Positions 23,701 through 31,770 of a stretch of 34,087 nucleotides of DNA are shown here, piece by piece. A model generated the notes under the pieces. That model was not told the DNA's origin. It made no database searches and saw only the letters and a program-made list of their open reading frames with translations. Each line of letters starts with the position of its first letter. The stretch's first letter is position 1. The stretch is from a virus, in the IMG/VR virus record IMGVR_UViG_3300020214_000002, positions 1 through 34,087 of that record. One strand, 5' to 3'. The translations under genes were made by a program, and so were the position numbers.

Positions 23701-23996
23701 CAGTAAGGTTTTTTAGTACCTATAGAACCACTCCATTTATTTGATAAGTCTGAGTAAGCGTAAAGATCACTAGCACTTTGCGCTAAGATAGAACCGTGGA
23801 AGTTAGTTAGTCCAGTAAACGAATCTGGTCCAGTTGACTTGTAATCGTAACCCGTTCTTTTTTGTACGCTTCCAGTCTTTAAGAAAACTGCGTCGTTACA
23901 AGTAAGAACATAAGGAGGATTCAGAAGCTCTTTTTGAGTCTTCTGATTTAAACCTTTGTGAAAAGTATAAAAAGCATAGTTAAAGTTAAGAGCCAT
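20787..23996 (-). CDS. Tail-nozzle/tubular protein
   Basis: 1,069 residues. The start (FYTFHKGLNQKTQKELLNPP, then TGSVQKRTGYDYKS) is typical of podovirus nozzle proteins such as T7 gp12-like and P22 gp10-like families. The body is beta-rich, consistent with a propeller-like tube. FSIVTTPDGIMFQSTKGIWK lies in the C-terminal third, another family hallmark. At about residues 977-1005 there is an unusual Gly/Trp/Tyr-rich stretch with W-G repeated four times. It would form the short tail tube below the adaptor. AAGGAG precedes the ATG. Confidence 0.85.
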   Translation of the reverse strand: MALNFNYAFYTFHKGLNQKTQKELLNPPYVLTCNDAVFLKTGSVQKRTGYDYKSTGPDSFTGLTNFHGSILAQSASDLYAYSDLSNKWSGSIGTKKPYWLTHFEVFRSNYNATDPDMALDTLITANQETDVNTTAVIAWVDTRGSGSSVRCRVLDFNGNTIIPDTEISASGRAPKVTQAGAWFWIVYNDTTDNGIKARRINRLTPNILGNEIVLVAGTNVHADSIWDMDFIPELEGIIVVYKRITSGFIYAKYFDRLGNAGAGVAVNGLPTETQIAGEAPTTQVSISNGVSTVGAYYNLCLYDNGGDAKFVVVDFTLNAVVAPTVYEAAAGTIGRFGTLWRPYTAQWIVLTSINAPASTDDYITKGVVGLNGLDVTPFIYQRGATLYTNPSTDFYDENANNNMYFWVLFDSQVQPTYFLLREQFSDDGYGSLDGYGESTTIVAKHLQGLAGSSHSIGHIGNYSMDAALLKKDFLTSTSGTVYANDGVTWLDTISYLTQGDQAQIAQVGTTGLMTGGLCQVVTNQSVDPVGFSLYPEIVSCASAGAGSVAPGTYLYVATYQWTDANGDIHESAPSVPFSYTISGSAEDVDVTIPTLRLDDRTGVVINVYRTTAGGTLYYQVSPTNGSFTFNDPTVDSVVFTDDVSDAAIAGNKQLYTTGGVLEAVAPPYTLTATTFKGRVFVAGDANQPHKVWFSQPYIQGVGLQFNELLSFDVEPGVGGYITALAYLDDNLIIFKESIVYFVQGLGPDRTGGGSDYDPRRIQSDVGCLNPFSIVTTPDGIMFQSTKGIWKINRQLQVVYIGAPVEDFFVSNAPTDKHQANPLSYVYAATLHAGENAVRLFLDTGEVLYYNYFHDVWSVHTNYNASGACVRPISNNYIGQQGIDDFFFVRDNGAIFKANTSSYLDNGAPIRMKIRTTWINPSGQKWQFCRIPWMVLFGERLTDHLVTMNIYYDESDVVTETVTFNVTSSDSLYGEGQSWGSDTYYGGGNGSWGDQSFWGSQDFWGGSSNDVMSYRHMLKQQKCYSISFEFLDDIIPLTGGPANGPSFTLMGIGLTYGLKKGPKFNQARTI

Positions 23997-24005
23997 TAGA
24001 ACTCC

Positions 24006-25076
24006 TTAGTTGTTGCGGTTTAATTCAACCCAATAAGAACCAGCCCAACTTAAAGTAATTGTGTCTCCAGCGCCTAGAGTAATATTACCATTCAGAAGAA
24101 GAGTTCCGCTGTAAACCATTGAGACCGTATTTGTACTGCTATTTCCTATAAGTGTTGCTTTTTGACCTGAGTAGACTCCACTAGCAAGTGTACAAGTGAC
24201 TGCTGTACTAGCACCCGCAACTGTAATAGTAGAATCCCTATGATCGGATGGAATTGTAATAGTTGCACCAGCAGCCAAGCTTGTTTGTGCACTTGTTGTT
24301 ACTGTGTCTGTAGGCACCCATGCACTACCGCTCCAACCAAGACGTTGACCAGTAGTTGCGCTATTTTGCTTGATATCTGTCGCAGGATCTACTTGGTTAA
24401 GAGTAAAGGTGCCAGTAGCTTGGCTAAGAGTAACATATGTTAGACCTGTTAAGCTTAGACGTACCCATGATGTATTACCACTTGTGTCTGTTTGCAGGTA
24501 ACTATAGTTGTTTGAGGCTACATCTGTAGGAAGAGTTATAGAGTAGCTTGTATTTACAGTTGTTGGAGACTGAACTGTGACTGTATTACTTGCACTATCT
24601 TGTATTACAAGGCTACGACCAACCGAAATATTTGCTGCAACACCTGAGCTTCTTGTAAAGTAGAAGGTTTTTGCAGTGTTATTGTATGTTACAGCGGCTG
24701 TTGTTCCGTTCATACCCGAAATGTTACCAGCTAGGTTACTCACATTAATCGCACCATTGCTTGTTAGCTGGATTGCATTGCCGTTTCCATCTACAAAGTT
24801 TAGCTCACCATTGAGAACATAGACTGTTGAACTACTTGTTATAGAAGAAGTCTGAACGCTAAGGTTTAGTGCCTTAGTTTCTAGTATGCCAAATCCGTTA
24901 AAGTTAAGGTCTGCATTAATGTTAAGACCAGCTGTTGTGATTTGCTTGCCATTGTTGGGTGTATGGTCATGAGAATCAACCTTGGTCATGGCAGCGTTCA
25001 CTAAACTAGCAAACTGAGGTCCACTAGTTATATTTACTAGTGGCAAATCTAGATACATGTAGGGTGTTAGAGTCAT
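24006..25076 (-). CDS. Tail fibre/appendage protein
   Basis: 356 residues from the ATG at 25076, which has GGAG 8 nt upstream; the longer frame to 25106 has no such site. The N-terminal ~70 residues (LPLVNITSGPQFASLVNAAM, then VDSHDHTPNNGKQITTAGLN) are a common phage tail-appendage attachment module. The rest is Thr/Ser/Asn/Gly-rich beta repeats ending in AGSYWVELNRNN. It lies between the nozzle and another fibre-like gene and is probably an accessory fibre or tail-side spike. Confidence 0.78.
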   Translation of the reverse strand: MTLTPYMYLDLPLVNITSGPQFASLVNAAMTKVDSHDHTPNNGKQITTAGLNINADLNFNGFGILETKALNLSVQTSSITSSSTVYVLNGELNFVDGNGNAIQLTSNGAINVSNLAGNISGMNGTTAAVTYNNTAKTFYFTRSSGVAANISVGRSLVIQDSASNTVTVQSPTTVNTSYSITLPTDVASNNYSYLQTDTSGNTSWVRLSLTGLTYVTLSQATGTFTLNQVDPATDIKQNSATTGQRLGWSGSAWVPTDTVTTSAQTSLAAGATITIPSDHRDSTITVAGASTAVTCTLASGVYSGQKATLIGNSSTNTVSMVYSGTLLLNGNITLGAGDTITLSWAGSYWVELNRNN

Positions 25077-25099
25077 GTTTTTGTCTCCAGTACGGAATG

Positions 25100-26470
25100 T
25101 TACCAATAAGGAATGTAACGATCTGTTCCGTTAATGTTTATCTTTATATAACCTGTTGGATTACCACTAATTGCACTTGGCGCATTTGTAAGTGTTAGAG
25201 TATTAGTTGAATTAGTACCAGTTGCCGTATTAAGTTTATGTGTAGGAGTTCCAGTACCAAGTGTTACAGTTGCATTTAATTCAAGAGTAGAAGCTGAAAA
25301 ATCTCCTTTAATTAGAGGAGTTCCTGCTGCGTTATTTATATAAAGCTTGTTACTTTCAGTAGTTGAAGTTGATGGTCCAGCACCGTAACCTATACAAACA
25401 TTACTTGCGCTTGTTGAAGCATGGTTTTGACCTGCATAAGAACCAATGCTTGTGTTGTTATTTCCAGTTCCGCTCACACGGGCTCCAGCAAAGTAGCCTA
25501 GAGAAGTGTTATATTCTCCTCCAGTTACGTTCAATCCAGCGTCCATTCCTATGTAGGTATTGTAACCAAAGTTTCCAACTTGATTTCCAGCCAGCGCGCC
25601 TACAAAAGTATTATAAGAGGATGCACCACTATTTAGTGCTGCCCCAGCGCCGTTTCCTATAACAACATTATAGCTACCCGCTGTAAGTGATGAAGCAGCA
25701 TACCATCCCATTATATTATTTGCGGATCCACTGGTAATGTTACCACCAGCTAAACTTCCGATTATATTATTAGTACTGCCTAAGGTGATACTTTTTCCGG
25801 CACCAACCCCCAAAAGTGTATTATTTAAACCACCTGTAATATTTATGCCAGCGTCTACACCAATAGCTGTGTTAGAAGTTCCAGTCATTCCAACATTATA
25901 AGAACCTACTTCAAAGGTACTTTCTGTTGTTGGATGTACTAGTGAGCCGCTAGCGGGAGGTGCTGCAGTCCAAGTAGGTAAACCACTAGCAAGTGTAAGT
26001 ACATAGCCATCCGTTGTTGCAGCTAATCTTTGTGCTCCAGAGTTATAGTAAAGTAAATCACCAGTAGTTGTCCAAGGTAAAGCTGCCTGTTTGGAATTAA
26101 AGGTACTCCAATCGGTACTTGACAAGTAGCCATTTGTACTACCGTTAGCCTGCGTAATAGATATCGTTCTGTTGGTAGACAAATCACCGCCTCCACTAAG
26201 AGGAGATGTTGTTGAAATAGTTATATTTCTATTTGCAGGTGTATAACCAAGAACATTTTGCTTATTGTTAAAGGTGACCCAATCAGTTGCGAGTAAGTAA
26301 CCATCTTGAGTAGCACTTGCTGGTACACCTGAAATAGAAACAGTACCACCGCTAAGACTCAAAGTCTTTACATAGCTGTAGATACTGTCTATAGATCGCT
26401 GCACATCCTGCAAGTTACGATCTAGTTTCGTATCTCCTGTTACGTAGCGATGATACTTCTGCATGATCAT
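25100..26470 (-). CDS. Tail fibre with YadA-head-like repeats
   Basis: 456 residues. A short N-terminal attachment region (KYHRYVTGDTKLDRNLQD) is followed by two D/N-G-Y-L-x-x-T-D-W units like those of the giant fibre. Residues ~190-390 contain repeated segments such as NTAIGVDAGINITGGLNN and NTYIGMDAGLNVTGG, resembling the left-handed beta-roll of trimeric autotransporter heads (YadA type). These repeats usually form trimers. The start overlaps the adaptor stop (TAATG). It is a second fibre, likely host-facing. Confidence 0.82.
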   Translation of the reverse strand: MIMQKYHRYVTGDTKLDRNLQDVQRSIDSIYSYVKTLSLSGGTVSISGVPASATQDGYLLATDWVTFNNKQNVLGYTPANRNITISTTSPLSGGGDLSTNRTISITQANGSTNGYLSSTDWSTFNSKQAALPWTTTGDLLYYNSGAQRLAATTDGYVLTLASGLPTWTAAPPASGSLVHPTTESTFEVGSYNVGMTGTSNTAIGVDAGINITGGLNNTLLGVGAGKSITLGSTNNIIGSLAGGNITSGSANNIMGWYAASSLTAGSYNVVIGNGAGAALNSGASSYNTFVGALAGNQVGNFGYNTYIGMDAGLNVTGGEYNTSLGYFAGARVSGTGNNNTSIGSYAGQNHASTSASNVCIGYGAGPSTSTTESNKLYINNAAGTPLIKGDFSASTLELNATVTLGTGTPTHKLNTATGTNSTNTLTLTNAPSAISGNPTGYIKININGTDRYIPYW

Positions 26471-27213
26471 TAATAGAAATCCTCGTAGATACCTACGTTT
26501 AGCTGACCTAAGTAGTCATCTTCAACTCTTGCCACAGCTCTTACTGTCGCTACTTGACGAGCTTTACCAATGTTTACAGCAAGCTCTTCTAGCTTTTCTA
26601 GACGTCTTTGTAGGTGAGTAGAATCTTGTTCTTGCTTTTCAACCATACGTATGGCAGCGTAGGTTGTAATAAATTCATCTAGTTGAGGCATTGTAGCTAC
26701 AACATCTGTATCGTCTACCAAGGGAGTAAAGCTTGGCACGTAATACATTCTTATTGCATCGCCAGTTTGACCGCTTGGTACTGGGCTAATGCGCATGCTG
26801 TTGTTAAACAAATGCCATTCATATCGTTTACCTAGGTAGGTAAAGAAGAAGCTTCTATAGCGGTTACGCTCTTGCCAACCAAGCTCTGCAATTGTTATCC
26901 TTAGTTTAGTATCACCACCAGGAAGAAGGTCTACACCAATTACGTGTTGAAAGTCTGTAGGAAGATCGTAATCTTCTTGATTAGCCTGCAACTGAAAGTC
27001 GTAAGTACTGTTAAAGAAGTTCTCCCATTGCAAGGTTAGTAGACCGTACAAGTATTTATAACCTTGGTTGATGTACTTATTTGCCTCACTAACTGGAACA
27101 AATCCTGTATTAACAACGTCTTGTGGAGAAGAAGCTGCAGTAACAGTGTTCGCCATGTCTGCCATTTGCAGAGCTTCACCTCTAAGTGCTGCTAGATTAG
27201 CATAAGTTGCCAT
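26470..27213 (-). CDS. Head-tail adaptor (tubular A-like)
   Basis: 247 residues. The start (MATYANLAALRGEALQMADM) is typical of phage adaptor proteins. The helical N-terminal half, YINQGYKYLYGLLTLQWENF, and YDLPTDFQHVIGVDLL match the family that sits below the portal, such as T7 gp11- and P22 gp4-like proteins. AAGGAG lies before the ATG. It is separated from the portal gene but belongs to the tail operon, as in several podoviruses. Confidence 0.82.
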   Translation of the reverse strand: MATYANLAALRGEALQMADMANTVTAASSPQDVVNTGFVPVSEANKYINQGYKYLYGLLTLQWENFFNSTYDFQLQANQEDYDLPTDFQHVIGVDLLPGGDTKLRITIAELGWQERNRYRSFFFTYLGKRYEWHLFNNSMRISPVPSGQTGDAIRMYYVPSFTPLVDDTDVVATMPQLDEFITTYAAIRMVEKQEQDSTHLQRRLEKLEELAVNIGKARQVATVRAVARVEDDYLGQLNVGIYEDFY

Positions 27214-27229
27214 TTAGATACTCCTTATC

Positions 27230-27493
27230 TTAGTCTTCGTGCTCCTCAGCATATTGCTGGTGCTCGTCAAGCATATCACGGTGTAGCCAATCGTGGTAAT
27301 CTTCAAAAGCCTTGTTAGCTTCTTTGATGTCACCCTCTTGCATAGCTTTGTGATAGGCTTCTAGGTACATTTCACCTTCACTATCATCATCTTCACTCAT
27401 TTCGTTTTCATTCTCAGGCTCCATACCCGCCATTTTGTCTTTGTGAGCTTTTGCAAGAATAATTGCAAGAGCTGGTACTTTTTTCTCTGCCAT
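27230..27493 (-). CDS. Small acidic protein, unknown
   Basis: 87 residues with a basic N-terminus (AEKKVPALAIILAKAHKDKM) and a very acidic remainder rich in Glu, Asp and His. The E-N-E-N-E-M-S-E-D-D-D segment is likely disordered and the final helix is amphipathic. AAGGAG precedes the ATG. It is in a group of three small genes upstream of the adaptor, one of which looks like a lysis membrane protein. Charge suggests binding to basic partners or metal; this is not shown. Confidence 0.7.
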   Translation of the reverse strand: MAEKKVPALAIILAKAHKDKMAGMEPENENEMSEDDDSEGEMYLEAYHKAMQEGDIKEANKAFEDYHDWLHRDMLDEHQQYAEEHED

Positions 27494-27504
27494 GTGTTTA
27501 CTCC

Positions 27505-27777
27505 TTAAGGAAATAAGATCTTATAAATATTATAAATTAGAGTTACTAATGTAACCCCACCTGTGCTAATAAGCATTATTGCTTTACCGATCGCATGAGC
27601 TTTTTCAAGAGGAATGACTTTGTTTTCAAGAAGAGTAGTACGCTTAATGTGCTCATCTAAACTAACTTGCTGTTTTGCAAGAGTTATATCCACACTATCT
27701 AGACGTTTATCAAGTACTTTGATTTGTTCGTCTAGTTTATCTAGCTTCATCTCAATGCGATCGGTTTGTTTAACCAC
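27505..27777 (-). CDS. Coiled-coil plus C-terminal membrane helix (XhlA-like, lysis candidate)
   Basis: 90 residues from a GTG at 27777 with AAAGGTG 6-7 nt upstream. Residues 3-55 form an amphipathic coiled coil (IEMKLDKLDEQIKVLDKRLD). Residues 66-88 form one transmembrane segment (AIMLISTGGVTLVTLIYNIY). This layout matches XhlA-like/hemolysin-like small proteins, which often accompany holins. It overlaps the gene before it by 8 nt. It is the best lysis candidate in the genome, but no endolysin gene was found beside it. Confidence 0.75.
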   Translation of the reverse strand: MVKQTDRIEMKLDKLDEQIKVLDKRLDSVDITLAKQQVSLDEHIKRTTLLENKVIPLEKAHAIGKAIMLISTGGVTLVTLIYNIYKILFP

Positions 27778-28012
27778 CAGCGTTCACCTTTAATGGAATA
27801 GGAGAGCCAGCTTCTTCTTCCATCCTCTTCTTTGTTGCTAGAACCCAGTCTACACCGAGTTTCTGATCACAATTTTTCCAGTGAGCGATTATTTCTTGAG
27901 AGCCGTCTTCAAAGTAAAGAACTATCTTATCTATATCAGGAAGATATTGGTGACCAATAACAGTTCTAGTGTTCCAAAACAGCTTTCTACGCCACTTAAA
28001 CTTATACTTCAT
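27770..28012 (-). CDS. Conserved phage small protein, unknown
   Basis: 80 residues (MKYKFKWRRKLFWNTRTVIG at the start). The basic aromatic N-terminus, DKIVLYFEDGS and LGVDWVLATKKRMEEE form a pattern I recognise from many tailed-phage genomes, often near tail or lysis genes, without a known function. The ATG directly follows the stop of the collar fibre, with GAGGA 8 nt upstream. No transmembrane or catalytic motif is visible. Confidence 0.72.
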   Translation of the reverse strand: MKYKFKWRRKLFWNTRTVIGHQYLPDIDKIVLYFEDGSQEIIAHWKNCDQKLGVDWVLATKKRMEEEAGSPIPLKVNAGG

Positions 28013-29125
28013 TTATTTAATCCTCATAATATATAACATGCTAATATACTTAGGTCTTATGTCAAATGATGATCCTGAACCAGCGTTATCTATGCTACCT
28101 CCAAAGGTCACTGTCGTAGTTGCACTTGGTGCAGCAGTGTTAGCTGTGTCACCACTTCCACTTGAAGCAGATAGTACACCACCTGTGTAGTAGTTTCTGG
28201 TCTGGTTATCAAATTGGTTAATTCTCATGGCTGTACTAGCATAAGGAGCAGTTTGAGTGCTAAGCAATGCGCCGTGAGAGTAAGGAATAACGTTACCACC
28301 AGTGCCAGGGTTACCACTCCATGTTGTTAAATTAGTACTTTCAGTTCCAGGAGCCCAAGATTGGTAAGTACTTCCTGAAGCACCACCACTTCCTGAAACG
28401 TTGGACATCCATTGGTGAACGTGCTTGAATACGTGAGTGTGACCACTAGAAGCAAAAGTTCCAGTTCCTGAGACTACACCTGTACCGCTAAGAGCAAACG
28501 TATTTGTGTGAGTATGTGTTGGTAGTTCTGTAGTTGTAAGAGTTTTTGTATTACTACCTGAAGCTGTTCCTGCAGTAGTAGAACCCATTAAAAATACGTC
28601 GTTATTTATATTAGGTATTGTCACGCCGTTCATGGGACTAGTTGCATCTGATATTACCTGACCATTACACTTTACAAACCCGTATCCATCGGCTGCTGTG
28701 GTCGCAGCACATACGTAAGCTCCAGACAGGTTAGCTGCAGTTGCTATTACTGCTCCTATTGGAAGTACACCAGGACCTGACAAAGCTGCTGATGACCCAA
28801 ATGAGACTGTACCGTTTAGCGTTATATTTCCACCAACAGTAGTAGTACCATTAAGGTTTGTAGTGCTTGTAAATGTTGAAGTACCATTTGCAGTAAGAGT
28901 ACCGTTTGCAGTAAGGGTACTACTAAACGTTCTAGTGCCTGTTATTGTTTCGTTTAGGTTAGTTGTACTTACTGTGCTTGTAGCGTTTGGTAGTGTTACT
29001 GTAGCATTGCCGGCTAATGCAGGAGACACTATTGTTGCAGAGTTACCAGAGATGTCATACATCTTTACCTGGCCATTTGCAGCAGCTCCGGCTGTTACTT
29101 TTATTATTCTGTTATCTTGTGCCAT
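28013..29125 (-). CDS. Tail-collar-domain fibre
   Basis: 370 residues. N-terminal ~120 residues are Thr/Asn/Gly-rich repeats (TANGTLTANGTSTFTSTTN). A phage tail-collar-type domain follows, with LPIGAVIATAANLSGAYVCA, KCNGQVIS and PNINNDVFLMG. The His-rich tip (LPTHTHTNTF, GHTHVFKHVHQW) and FDIRPKYISMLYIMRIK end match fibres whose tip binds metal ions in a trimer. It likely contacts the receptor. AAGGAG precedes the ATG. Confidence 0.85.
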   Translation of the reverse strand: MAQDNRIIKVTAGAAANGQVKMYDISGNSATIVSPALAGNATVTLPNATSTVSTTNLNETITGTRTFSSTLTANGTLTANGTSTFTSTTNLNGTTTVGGNITLNGTVSFGSSAALSGPGVLPIGAVIATAANLSGAYVCAATTAADGYGFVKCNGQVISDATSPMNGVTIPNINNDVFLMGSTTAGTASGSNTKTLTTTELPTHTHTNTFALSGTGVVSGTGTFASSGHTHVFKHVHQWMSNVSGSGGASGSTYQSWAPGTESTNLTTWSGNPGTGGNVIPYSHGALLSTQTAPYASTAMRINQFDNQTRNYYTGGVLSASSGSGDTANTAAPSATTTVTFGGSIDNAGSGSSFDIRPKYISMLYIMRIK

Positions 29126-29162
29126 GACATCTCCTTAATAATAAGCTTAGTATCAAGTCTAT

Positions 29163-29417
29163 TTAATTTGTTGTATCTTCCTCTAGCCCAGTTTGCTTTA
29201 ATATCCAGTCCTTGATATAAGGAAGGTCATCTATCCAGTTTGCGTATGCTTCACCTTCCATAGTTAAAGGTTGTGGGTTCCTTAGATGATTAGCATCTAC
29301 ATCTTCCCAGAAGACTTCAAAGAAAGCGCATTGTGCTTGAAAGTCTATACCTTTGACATAGACACCTAGTGTTGCTAAGGTCGGGTATTGTTCAGTTGGT
29401 TTAACTTTAATTTGCAT
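29163..29417 (-). CDS. Small fibre-associated protein, unknown
   Basis: 84 residues; acidic, aromatic, with no low complexity (AFFEVFWEDVDANHLRNPQP in the middle). Its ATG overlaps the stop of the propeller gene by one base, with GGAGG upstream. Small proteins between fibre genes are often assembly chaperones or baseplate-linked factors. The family is not recognised with certainty. Confidence 0.68.
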   Translation of the reverse strand: MQIKVKPTEQYPTLATLGVYVKGIDFQAQCAFFEVFWEDVDANHLRNPQPLTMEGEAYANWIDDLPYIKDWILKQTGLEEDTTN

Positions 29418-31759
29418 TAGAATATTCCTCCATCTATCGCTGACGTAGCGTCAAGTGCTGCTATTCCAATTCGGCCGTTACCTTTGTATGCAAGAGCTTG
29501 ACCTATTGCATAAACAACATTATTGCTTAGTCCTACCCACCACGTTCTTGATGTACCGCCAGTAAATCCTGAAGCGCTATTGAACGTTGTATCTAGTGCG
29601 CCGGTGCTGGCATTTGCTTTGAAAATGCCTTGTCTAGCCGTCCCTTTATAAGTACTCATCTCGCCAACTACGTAAATATTACTACCGTCTACTATCATCC
29701 ATCTTACTGCGCCATTAGCTCCACTAGCAGTGTTGAATGTTGTATCTAAAGCGGCGGTAGTTGGATTAAGTTTAGCAATACACTGCCTAGCGGTTCCTTT
29801 GTAGGTTGTAAAGGGACCACCGCAAAGTATGTTGCCGCTGCCATCTGTAGTGAGTACATAACTAGTGGAATTAAATCCAGAGGCGCTGTCAAACGTTGTA
29901 TCTAAAGCAGCAGTAGATGCATTTACTTTGCAAATATATTGCCTTGTTACGCTTTTATAGGTTGTAAATAATCCGGCTACGTAAAGTGCTCCTCCAGTAA
30001 ATACTAGTGAGTCTACATCTGCTGAAGGACCAGTTGAAGTGTCAAATGTTGTATCTAAAGCAGCGGTGGTTGCATCTACTTTCACTAGTCTTAGTCTTGA
30101 AGTACCTTTGTAGGTTGTAAAGACTCCACCAATGTAAAGACCGTTGCTACCATCATGAGCTAAACAAAGTGCATAGTTATTTAAACCACTTGCACTGTCA
30201 AAAGTTGTGTCCAACACACCTGTAGTTGCATTAAGCTTAGCTACTTGCTCTCTAGCTATACCGTTAAAAGAACCAAACGCTCCAGCAATGTAAAGATCGT
30301 TTCCAACTAAAAGCATTGCTCGTAAGTTGCCACCGGGAAGACCGGTACCAATACCGGCAGCAAATGTCTCATCCGCTTCTCTGTTTATAAGACGTATTTT
30401 AATAATTCCTACTGCTGCAGTGTACTTTCCAGAAGGTGATACATAACCTAAAAAGCTTCCACCTAAATAAGCGTAGCCGCCACTAATTACTCCTGTAAGT
30501 GGTACTCCTCCTAAAAATCCGTATCGTAATTCTTGGTCTATGGCTTGAGCATTTACGACACTTGTTTTAACTACGGTTCCATAAGGTTTACCACTATAAA
30601 ACGATACAGTCCCGATCGCTCCTATGTAAAGAGCACTGCCATCCGTAGCAATCGTATAAGGAGAAAAACCGCCATTATACCCACTATTGGGAGGATTAAA
30701 GGTTGTGTCAAGTGCCGCGGTTGTGGCTGATATCTTGACTAAGCCACCTCTTGCAGTTCCGTTGTAGTCTGTAAAAGCACCACTTACATACAAATTTGTA
30801 CCATCATATAGCAAACCATCTGCTCTAGCATTAAACCCAGTTCCAGGTGCAAATGTAGTGTCAAGTGCGCCTGTACTTATATTTAGTTTAGCTATTCTAT
30901 TTCTTGAGGTACCACCGTAAGTTGTAAAGTTGCCGTCTACACAAAGGTCTGTAAGGTCTGTACCGCTAATACCGTAGGTTGCTCTAAAAGCATAAGCATC
31001 AAAACCACTTGCGCTATTGAAGGCTGTAATCAAAGCTGCAGTGCCAGCATTAACTTTTGCGATACGCTGCCTAGTTGTTCCTTTATAGGTAGTGAACTCA
31101 CCCATAATAAAGTGATAATAAGTAGCGGTTGCAGAATCGTAACCGTAAGGGGTTATTTGATATATAGCAGAGTTAGCACCAGAGACCGAATTGTAACCAG
31201 CATCTAATGCTCCTGTACTACCATTTAATCTCAAGACATTTTGGCGTGTGGCACCTTTGTAAACAGTGAAGTTACCAGCAATATGAGGAAAACCATCATC
31301 GCCGCCGGTCCAACCATTTGTACATGCAATACCAAAAACAGTACCGTTAGCGCCAGAAGCAGTGTTAAATGTTGTATTTATCGCGCCGGTACTAGCACTT
31401 ATCTTACAAATTCGTTGTCTTGTTGTCCCATTGTACGCGGTAAAGTCACCCGCGCAAAGTAAAGTAGTACCACCATCATAAAGTCTTATATCATGTACCC
31501 AGCTGTTAAAACCTGTTCCTGTAGTAAATGTAGCGTCATGAAGACCCGTAGTTAGATCTATTTTAGCAAGTCCATTGCAGGCTGTCGCCTTACCATTCTT
31601 ATCTGTGTAAGTAACGAACTGACCAGCAATCCAAAGAGTGGTACCCGAAATTAAATGCTTTCTAATTTCGCCTCCAGATCCGTCGGCTCCGCATACAGTT
31701 CCTATATTATTTTCTACGGCTTGACTAAGACCGCGTGGTGAAAAATAACTAAGTACCAT
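29417..31759 (-). CDS. Delta-60-repeat beta-propeller tail protein
   Basis: 780 residues made almost entirely of about twelve units of ~55-65 residues. Each contains a strand ending with L-x-T-T-F-(D/N)-x-x-(S/T)-G and a following I-A-K-L-N or V-K-V-N turn; GALDTTFNSASGF is typical. This is the delta-60 repeat, which folds into beta-propellers. The unit order is regular with two weaker units near residues 400-480. It lies between the giant fibre and the collar fibre, so it is likely a spike or branch of the receptor-binding apparatus; glycan binding is an inference. AGGAG precedes the ATG. Confidence 0.85.
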   Translation of the reverse strand: MVLSYFSPRGLSQAVENNIGTVCGADGSGGEIRKHLISGTTLWIAGQFVTYTDKNGKATACNGLAKIDLTTGLHDATFTTGTGFNSWVHDIRLYDGGTTLLCAGDFTAYNGTTRQRICKISASTGAINTTFNTASGANGTVFGIACTNGWTGGDDGFPHIAGNFTVYKGATRQNVLRLNGSTGALDAGYNSVSGANSAIYQITPYGYDSATATYYHFIMGEFTTYKGTTRQRIAKVNAGTAALITAFNSASGFDAYAFRATYGISGTDLTDLCVDGNFTTYGGTSRNRIAKLNISTGALDTTFAPGTGFNARADGLLYDGTNLYVSGAFTDYNGTARGGLVKISATTAALDTTFNPPNSGYNGGFSPYTIATDGSALYIGAIGTVSFYSGKPYGTVVKTSVVNAQAIDQELRYGFLGGVPLTGVISGGYAYLGGSFLGYVSPSGKYTAAVGIIKIRLINREADETFAAGIGTGLPGGNLRAMLLVGNDLYIAGAFGSFNGIAREQVAKLNATTGVLDTTFDSASGLNNYALCLAHDGSNGLYIGGVFTTYKGTSRLRLVKVDATTAALDTTFDTSTGPSADVDSLVFTGGALYVAGLFTTYKSVTRQYICKVNASTAALDTTFDSASGFNSTSYVLTTDGSGNILCGGPFTTYKGTARQCIAKLNPTTAALDTTFNTASGANGAVRWMIVDGSNIYVVGEMSTYKGTARQGIFKANASTGALDTTFNSASGFTGGTSRTWWVGLSNNVVYAIGQALAYKGNGRIGIAALDATSAIDGGIF

Positions 31760-31770
31760 TCTATCTCCTA

